NCBI GenBank assembly: GCA_005880605.1
Contig: VBIS01000108.1
Coordinates: 1 to 9,718, forward strand
Length of the DNA stretch: 9,718 nucleotides
Direction: 5' to 3'
From: Chloroflexota bacterium
Lineage (GTDB): Bacteria; Chloroflexota; Dormibacteria; CF-121
The notes below the pieces were generated by a model. It ran no database searches. It was not told the DNA's origin and saw only the letters and a list, made by a program, of their open reading frames with translations. Position 1 is the stretch's first letter. Every line of letters starts with the position of its first letter. A program made the position numbers and the translations under genes. Positions 5,363-9,718 of the stretch are shown here, in pieces.

Positions 5363-7591
5363 TTACGACGGACTAGGCCGTGGGCGTGCGGACGGCCGAG
5401 GCAACGGGATCGTCTTGTCTTCGGCGTCGAGGGTGCCGTCGTGACCGCCCCCCGTGGTGTCGACGGCCTCGCCGGACCTCGCCGCCTCCTGGACCGGGGC
5501 GGGGTACTCGATCCGGGCGTGGTAGATGCTGACCACCATGTTTGACATCGCCTCCTCGACCAGGTGCAGGTCGCGGAAGGAGAGGTCGCATTCGTCCAGC
5601 TGGGCGTCCCGGATGAATCCCTGGATCATCCGGTGCACATGGTCGCGGATGCCTTCGGTGCTGCGATCCTTCAGGGTGCGGGCCGAGGCCTCGATGGTGT
5701 CGGCGATCATGACGATGGCCGCCTCCTTGGACCGCGGCCGCGGACCCGGATAGCGGAAGTCGTCCTCCCGGACGTCGAGTCCCTGCTCGAGCGCTTGTCG
5801 GTAGAAGTAGCGCTTGACCGTGGTGCCCTGGTGCTGCTGCACGATTTCCCGGATCGCCATCGGGAAGCGGTACTGCTTGAGCAGCTCAACACCTTCGGTG
5901 ACGTGGGCATTGAGGATGTCGGAGCTCGTGGTCGGCGACAGGTTCTCGTGGATGTTGCCGATGTCCGCCTGGTTCTCGACGAAGAAGTGCGGCCGGCGAA
6001 TCTTGCCGATGTCGTGGAAATAGCAGCCGACCCGCGCCAGCACCGGGTTCGCGCCGACCGCTTCGGCCGCCGCTTCCGCCAGGTTGGCCGCCACGATCGA
6101 GTGGTTGTAAGTGCCCGGCGCGCTCACCATCAGTCGCTTCAACAGCGGGTTGTTGGGCGTCATCAGCTCGAGCAGTTTCATCGGCGTGATGACCTGCGTG
6201 ATCTCTCCGAGGAAGGGCAGCAATCCGGCCGCGATCAGGGCCGAGACCAGGCCGTTGACGAGCGCGAGGGTGCCGATCGCCAGGATCTCATCGAGCGACT
6301 GGTGACGCTCGATCAGGGAGAGCGAGACCAGCGTCACGAACTGGGCCCCGGCCACCAGGATGCCGGCGGTGACCCACTGACCGAGCCGTTCCAGCCGGTG
6401 GACGTAGATTGACCCAATGGCGCCACCCAGGAAGCCGACGAGGGTGAGCGGCAGGACGTTGTCGGCGATGATGCCGGTCAGCAAGCCCACAGCGAGGGCC
6501 ACGATGATGCCGAGGCCGGTGTCCATCAAGGCAGCCACCAGCAGCGCGACCGCCGCCATTGGCACCATGTACTGCGCGTTGGGATTGAGCGGCACCACAA
6601 CCTTGGCGACGATTAGCAGCACCAGCATCAGCCCGCCGAGTGTCGCCAGTTGTCGTGGATCGCGCAGAATGGCGGGCCGAAACTGCCCCAGGTAGCCCAA
6701 CGCGACGGCGAACAGGATGATGACCAGCATGAAGACAGCCAGGATGCGAGCCCAGTCGGTCGTGGGCGCGAGCAGCCCGACCGCCTGCGCCTCTTCCAAC
6801 TGGAAGGGTGTGACCTGATCGCCGTAGCGGATGATCGTCTGCCCCTGGCCGACGGTTAGGAAGGCCGCGGGCACGGCATCTCGCGCCTGCTGCCGCTTCA
6901 GCTCGGTTTCGGCCTGCAGGAAGTTCACCTTCAGATGGGCGCGGACCAGCGTCGTCACCACCGAGGCACCGGTGGCGTCAAGGTGGAGCGCGGCCGCTCG
7001 CGTCTGGGCTGAGTCGCGCGCGCTGTTCAGGGTGTCGGCTTTGATGCCATTGCTCTCCAGCGCCTGCAGGATGTCGCCCCCACTCTTGAAGATCGTGGCC
7101 ACCGTGCCCTCGTCCGCCTGGAGAAGGTACTGGCGCTGGGCATCGCTCAGCTGCGGTTCCAGCAGGCTCAGCTGGGCCGACCGGTCCGGCCCCGAGCTCG
7201 AGGATGCGCGCAGCTCGGCAACTTTGGTTGCGAGCGAATCGATCGCCTGTCGCTGCTGGCTGGCGATCGATCCGTCGAACTGGTCGGATACCTGCGTTGC
7301 CGCGGCGGTCCTCGCCTCCTCCCGCTTGGTCTGGCTTTCAAACCGAACTGAGCGTGGCGCTACCACGTCCTGGGTCGCCACGTCACCGGCGCGAAGGTTG
7401 AGGCGGTTGGGCAGGAAGTTCTGGGCCACCACGAGCGCGGTGGCAAGCGCCAGCACCAGCGTGATCGCCGCCGACCGCACATACGGCGGCCAGCGACGAC
7501 CGGCGCCGATGTGCCCGAGCCGAAGATCGCGAGCGAACAGGCGCCCGCGCCGGCGGAGTTGATCGAGCGCTGAGGAGCCGCGCTGCCTCAT
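5363..7591 (-). CDS. pgpH: 7TM-HD phosphohydrolase, PgpH/YqfF type (probable cyclic-di-AMP phosphodiesterase)
   Basis: Membrane phosphohydrolase of the 7TM-HD family; the characterised Listeria PgpH hydrolyses cyclic-di-AMP to pApA. The 742-residue product has the full family layout: a basic cytoplasmic N-terminus (1-39), first membrane helix (about 40-60), a long extracytoplasmic 7TMR-HDED-type region (about 61-280), a multi-helix membrane block (about 283-480) and a cytoplasmic HD domain. The metal-binding residues are all in place: H497 in YNHSIVAANL, H526-D527 in FHDIGK, H563 in NAHVTEG, H587 in QQHQGT and D631 in MIADTIEASAR. A proline- and charge-rich tail (about 700-742) looks disordered. 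ATG 7591 is preceded by GGTGA four bases upstream, an acceptable Shine-Dalgarno. It starts 39 bases after rpsU and probably shares its promoter. No diadenylate cyclase gene is in the window, and phoH, often beside this gene, is absent. Confidence 0.93.
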   Translation of the reverse strand: MRQRGSSALDQLRRRGRLFARDLRLGHIGAGRRWPPYVRSAAITLVLALATALVVAQNFLPNRLNLRAGDVATQDVVAPRSVRFESQTKREEARTAAATQVSDQFDGSIASQQRQAIDSLATKVAELRASSSSGPDRSAQLSLLEPQLSDAQRQYLLQADEGTVATIFKSGGDILQALESNGIKADTLNSARDSAQTRAAALHLDATGASVVTTLVRAHLKVNFLQAETELKRQQARDAVPAAFLTVGQGQTIIRYGDQVTPFQLEEAQAVGLLAPTTDWARILAVFMLVIILFAVALGYLGQFRPAILRDPRQLATLGGLMLVLLIVAKVVVPLNPNAQYMVPMAAVALLVAALMDTGLGIIVALAVGLLTGIIADNVLPLTLVGFLGGAIGSIYVHRLERLGQWVTAGILVAGAQFVTLVSLSLIERHQSLDEILAIGTLALVNGLVSALIAAGLLPFLGEITQVITPMKLLELMTPNNPLLKRLMVSAPGTYNHSIVAANLAEAAAEAVGANPVLARVGCYFHDIGKIRRPHFFVENQADIGNIHENLSPTTSSDILNAHVTEGVELLKQYRFPMAIREIVQQHQGTTVKRYFYRQALEQGLDVREDDFRYPGPRPRSKEAAIVMIADTIEASARTLKDRSTEGIRDHVHRMIQGFIRDAQLDECDLSFRDLHLVEEAMSNMVVSIYHARIEYPAPVQEAARSGEAVDTTGGGHDGTLDAEDKTIPLPRPSARPRPSPS

Positions 7592-7630
7592 GTGTTCACC
7601 AGGATCGCCTCGGCCTTTCGGCGGGTCGGA

Positions 7631-7813
7631 TTACGTGGTACGAGCCCGCCGCTTGCGCGCCGCCGCGATCTTCTTTTTGCGCTTTACGCTGGGCTTTTCG
7701 TAGTGCTCACGCCGGCGGACTTCCGAGAGCACACCGTTCTGCTTGATCTTTTTGTTGAAGCGGCGAAGGGCGGCCTCAAAGGTCTCATTCTCGCGAACCT
7801 TGATCTCCGACAA
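7631..7813 (-). CDS. rpsU: 30S ribosomal protein S21
   Basis: Small basic ribosomal protein of the 30S subunit, located near the anti-Shine-Dalgarno end of 16S rRNA. The 60-residue product carries the family pattern: KVRENETFEAALRRFNKKIKQNGVLSEVRRREHYEKPSVKRKKK, then a very basic tail with ARKRRART. The start is TTG 7813; it is the only start that gives the usual M-S-E-[IV]-x-V beginning, and no ATG or GTG is in register just upstream. A purine-rich AGAGGGGG lies about ten bases before the TTG and can act as Shine-Dalgarno, with rather long spacing. A well-formed promoter is found 42-71 bases upstream of the start. It is the first gene of the minus-strand run, with pgpH 39 bases downstream and no terminator between them. 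Confidence 0.96.
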   Translation of the reverse strand: MSEIKVRENETFEAALRRFNKKIKQNGVLSEVRRREHYEKPSVKRKKKIAAARKRRARTT

Positions 7814-7854
7814 CTGGATTGCACCCCCTCTGCCTGGAGCCCATATTGCGCAGA

Positions 7855-7884
7855 AGTATAGCCGCGCTCAAGTTTAGGCGTCAA
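7855..7884 (-). promoter_or_regulatory. Sigma70-type promoter for rpsU and downstream genes
   Basis: On the minus strand TTGACG (7884-7879) and TATACT (7860-7855) are separated by 18 bases, with five of six matches to consensus in each hexamer. Initiation would fall near 7848, giving a leader of about 35 bases before the rpsU TTG codon. Confidence 0.8.
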
Positions 7885-7947
7885 CACAAAGCCGGCACCG
7901 CCGGGACGCCCTGAAGTGACGGGCCACCCACGGTGGCGTCGCGCCGC

Positions 7948-7976
7948 TTGACCACCCCGGTACGAGCCGGTAACGG
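7948..7976 (+). promoter_or_regulatory. Possible promoter for the exported-protein gene
   Basis: TTGACC (7948-7953) and TAACGG (7971-7976) are spaced 17 bases apart, upstream of the gene at 8057 and divergent from the rpsU promoter. The -10 is imperfect (no T at the sixth position). Just upstream is a small palindrome, GCCACC-CAC-GGTGGC (7923-7937), which could be an operator half-site pair. A CGCC-TTCG-GGCG hairpin (7978-7989) covers the expected initiation site. The leader would be roughly 70 bases. Confidence 0.4.
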
Positions 7977-8040
7977 GCGCCTTCGGGCGTCGATGGCGGG
8001 CTTTTATCCGACGTTCATCCTTCCAGAGGACTGGATCCTC

Positions 8041-8047
8041 AAGGAGG
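8041..8047 (+). promoter_or_regulatory. Strong Shine-Dalgarno sequence
   Basis: AAGGAGG lies nine bases before ATG 8057. It is the best ribosome binding site in the window, where most genes have weak ones. It fixes the start of the exported-protein gene and suggests that protein is made in quantity. Confidence 0.85.
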
Positions 8048-8056
8048 CCTTACGTA

Positions 8057-8638
8057 ATGTTCACCATCCTGACCACGTGGATCAGCGAACGGATCATCAC
8101 CGTCACCGCGGTGAGCGTGCTGACCGTTGCGGCTGTCCCCACGACCCTGATCATCGTTTCGCACGACGACCACAACACGGTTGCCGTGATCCAGCCCGCC
8201 GACGAGCACTCGAAAATCGTGCTGGTCAGCGCCGTCAAGAAAGCCGGTGATGACCTGATCACCAAGCTGAATGCGACCGAGTCCTCATGCACCACGCAGG
8301 TGACGCAGGCCGTCACCACTTCGAAGGTCGCCGCCAAGGTCCAGCCGCAGCTGGCGACGGCGAAGTCGCAGATTCACGGCAGCGTCGCGCCGATCGTCGC
8401 CGCGATCAAGAGCGACCAGGCTCGCTTCGCCAAACTCAAGTTCATGACGCCGCAGGACGAAGAGAACGAGCTCGCCGAGTTCAACACCATCGCGATCATC
8501 GCCCTGGGCGACGGGCACTCGACCGGCACCATCACGGTGACCTGCCAGACCGTGCTGATCACGATCACAGAGACGATCCAGATCACAGTTATCCAGACGA
8601 CGCCGGCGCCCTGTAAAACCGAAGCTGATGCCGACTAA
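8057..8638 (+). CDS. Exported or membrane-anchored Thr/Ile/Val-rich protein of unknown function
   Basis: A 193-residue protein that I cannot assign to a family. Residues 13-34 form one hydrophobic segment after a short N-terminus with E11 and R12, so it is either an uncleaved signal anchor or a signal peptide; no lipobox cysteine is seen. A polar region (36-75) leads to a predicted helical stretch (about 80-135) rich in Ala, Lys and Gln. The last 45 residues alternate Thr with Ile/Val (for example TITVTCQTVLITITET), a pattern typical of beta-strands, and end in an acidic EADAD tail. Cysteines occur at 78, 163 and 186, and could form one disulfide outside the cell. The start is secured by the Shine-Dalgarno at 8041-8047. 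An intrinsic terminator follows 17 bases after the stop, so this is likely a single-gene transcript. Confidence 0.8.
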   Translation: MFTILTTWISERIITVTAVSVLTVAAVPTTLIIVSHDDHNTVAVIQPADEHSKIVLVSAVKKAGDDLITKLNATESSCTTQVTQAVTTSKVAAKVQPQLATAKSQIHGSVAPIVAAIKSDQARFAKLKFMTPQDEENELAEFNTIAIIALGDGHSTGTITVTCQTVLITITETIQITVIQTTPAPCKTEADAD

Positions 8639-8655
8639 CGACTGATTATGCTGAG

Positions 8656-8687
8656 GGGCGGGAGCTCGGCTCCCGCCCTTTTTATTT
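8656..8687 (+). terminator. Intrinsic (rho-independent) terminator
   Basis: Perfect 10-bp arms GGGCGGGAGC (8656-8665) and GCTCCCGCCC (8669-8678) with a TCG loop are followed by the T-run TTTTTATTT (8679-8687). It ends the transcript of the exported-protein gene and runs straight into the TTG start of the methyltransferase. Confidence 0.93.
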
Positions 8688-9528
8688 GGACGAGCGAGCC
8701 GCCAAGGACCTCTACCCCAGCACCTTCAGCCGCGTTGCGGCCGCCTATAAACAACGCCTTGACGAGGTGATGGCGCGCGGCGAGGCCCATGGCCGCACCG
8801 CGGTGATCGAGTGGGTTGAGCCAACGCCCGGCAAGCGGATCCTCGATCTGGCCTGCGGCCCAGGAACTCTTACCTACCCCATCGCCGAGTCGGTCTCGCC
8901 CGGCGGCGAGGTCGTCGGGATCGATCTCGCGACGGGAATGATCGACCTGGCCAGGCAGGGTGCGCCGCCCGGCCTCCCCATGCGGTTCGAGCTGATGGAC
9001 ATGGAGGACCTTCGTTTCCCCGACCGCAGCTTCGATGCCGCTGTTTGCGGGCATGGCTTTCAGTTCGTTCCCGACCTCCGCCGTGCACTCGCTGAAACCC
9101 GGCGCGTCCTCAAGCCCGGCGCACGGATGGCAGCCAGCGTCCCTGTCGATCCGTCGCAGCCCAGCCGGGCGCAAGCCATCCTCGAGCGGGCTATCGGCGG
9201 CGCGCTGCCGCCGGCGCCGAAGGCGCGCGACCAGTTCGCGACGCGACGGATGGTTGAGGATGAAGAGACCTTTGCCGCCATCGCGAAGCAGGCCGGCTTC
9301 AGTGCGGCCGACGTCGTGCGCTACGAGGAATCGACGACCTGGGCGAGTCCGCAGCACTTTATCGACATGTCTGCCGGCTGGTGGTCGATGGCAATCCGGC
9401 TCGAGCGCCTCTCGCGCGACGACAGAGCCAGGTTGCTCGAACGCGCCACGCGCGCGATTGAAGCGGAGCTTGGCTTGGGTCCCCTGCAGATCGCGGGCGC
9501 CACCAACGTGCTGCGCGCGATCGTCTGA
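8686..9528 (+). CDS. Class I SAM-dependent methyltransferase (UbiE/Methyltransf_11-like)
   Basis: Cytoplasmic S-adenosylmethionine-dependent methyltransferase with a Rossmann fold; substrate unknown. Of 280 residues, motif I is ILDLACGPGTLT (52-63). The acidic end of strand 2 is VVGIDLATGM (D80), an MEDLRFPDRSFDAAVCGHGFQFVPD segment covers motif II, and RRVLKPGARM is the usual post-II loop. The C-terminal part (about 155-280) is helical and probably binds the acceptor. The family helix FSRVAAAYKQRLDEVMARGEAHGRTAV lies at 14-40, so translation must begin before it. The only ATG/GTG/TTG start that allows this is TTG 8686, which lies in the T-run of the preceding terminator with no free Shine-Dalgarno. 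ATG 8770 would lose part of the helix. The mechanism of expression is therefore unclear. The stop is four bases from the convergent PLDc_N-type gene. Confidence 0.87.
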   Translation: MDERAAKDLYPSTFSRVAAAYKQRLDEVMARGEAHGRTAVIEWVEPTPGKRILDLACGPGTLTYPIAESVSPGGEVVGIDLATGMIDLARQGAPPGLPMRFELMDMEDLRFPDRSFDAAVCGHGFQFVPDLRRALAETRRVLKPGARMAASVPVDPSQPSRAQAILERAIGGALPPAPKARDQFATRRMVEDEETFAAIAKQAGFSAADVVRYEESTTWASPQHFIDMSAGWWSMAIRLERLSRDDRARLLERATRAIEAELGLGPLQIAGATNVLRAIV

Positions 9529-9532
9529 TCGA

Positions 9533-9718
9533 TTACCAGAGCTCGCCGCCGCCAACCAGGAAGTAAAGGATCGGGCCGATGCCCCAGAGAATGCAGACAA
9601 TCGCCCAGAGCACCTTCTGGCCTCCGGTGAGATCGTCGCGCCCCATGATATTGATCAGCGCCAGGACAAAGGCGAGGGGGTGGAGGAAGATCGAAATCAG
9701 GATTTCGAGAAGAACCTT
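9533..9718 (-). CDS. PLDc_N-type small membrane protein, 5' end outside the window
   Basis: The minus strand gives a 61-codon open stretch from the right edge to a TAA at 9533-9535. It shows a hydrophobic segment (EILISIFLHPLAFVLALINIM), a short polar loop (GRDDLTGGQK) and a second hydrophobic segment ending in GPILYFLVGGGELW. The pattern of two helices with K-x-L-W-x-x-[IV] and a G-P-[IL]-x-Y-[FL] motif is that of the phospholipase D-nuclease N-terminal (PLDc_N) family, usually small stand-alone membrane proteins of about 60-120 residues. There is no catalytic phospholipase part at the C-terminus, so it is presumably such a stand-alone protein. It may lack only a few N-terminal residues here. 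Its role is unknown. Confidence 0.7.
   Translation of the reverse strand, partial: KVLLEILISIFLHPLAFVLALINIMGRDDLTGGQKVLWAIVCILWGIGPILYFLVGGGELW

Noticed and set aside
5564..6412. Plus-strand open frame opposite the HD domain
   Set aside because: It is antisense to a well-supported conserved domain and has no family signature of its own.
7592..7861. Plus-strand 89-codon open frame opposite rpsU
   Set aside because: It is antisense to S21, which is certain, and it overlaps the start region of pgpH.
8635..9600. Long minus-strand open frame opposite the methyltransferase
   Set aside because: It mirrors the methyltransferase frame, has no recognisable domain and covers the intrinsic terminator; it is a GC-driven shadow.

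Overview
The window is a GC-rich, densely packed bacterial chromosome segment holding mostly housekeeping genes. The gene order rpsU - pgpH/yqfF-type HD phosphohydrolase - ybeY - dgkA matches the conserved rpsU/phoH/yqfF/ybeY/dgkA neighbourhood of Firmicutes, Chloroflexota and related Terrabacteria. The high GC, frequent GTG/TTG starts and a receiver-CpaE protein make a Chloroflexota- or Dormibacterota-like organism my best guess. That is an inference from style and gene order, not a marker-gene result.

Left part (1-2301): an integral membrane protein runs off the left edge on the minus strand (1-516). It is divergent from pth (peptidyl-tRNA hydrolase, plus, 579-1178). The tail of pth overlaps by 17 bp the tail of a convergent MFS exporter (minus, 1162-2301). 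The 5' end of the exporter gene is unclear and is preceded by a 28-bp palindrome.

Central part (2437-7813, all minus): this reads as one long co-directional run, rpsU -> pgpH-like 7TM-HD protein -> small 3-TM protein -> ybeY -> dgkA -> NTF2-like protein -> receiver-CpaE/TadZ-like protein -> MFS. A clear sigma70-type promoter (7855-7884) precedes rpsU. ybeY/dgkA and dgkA/NTF2 are joined by 4-base GTGA stop/start overlaps, which indicates translational coupling. The run combines ribosome function (S21, YbeY), probable cyclic-di-AMP breakdown (PgpH type) and lipid-carrier phosphorylation (DgkA). GC-rich palindromes of one family sit directly after the stop codons of the HD gene and the NTF2-like gene.

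Right part (7862-9718): a divergent intergenic region leads to a plus-strand gene for an exported or membrane-anchored Thr/Ile/Val-rich protein of unknown function. It has a textbook Shine-Dalgarno sequence and a strong intrinsic terminator. A class I methyltransferase follows; its only plausible start codon (TTG) lies in that terminator's T-run. At the right edge is the 3' end of a small PLDc_N-type membrane protein on the minus strand.

I see no CRISPR array, transposase, phage gene, toxin-antitoxin pair, tRNA or rRNA. I found no convincing new multi-gene system. The points most worth following up are the receiver-ATPase with an apparently broken ATPase motif, the MFS 5' end with its palindrome, the stop-codon-abutting palindromes, and the unknown exported protein.
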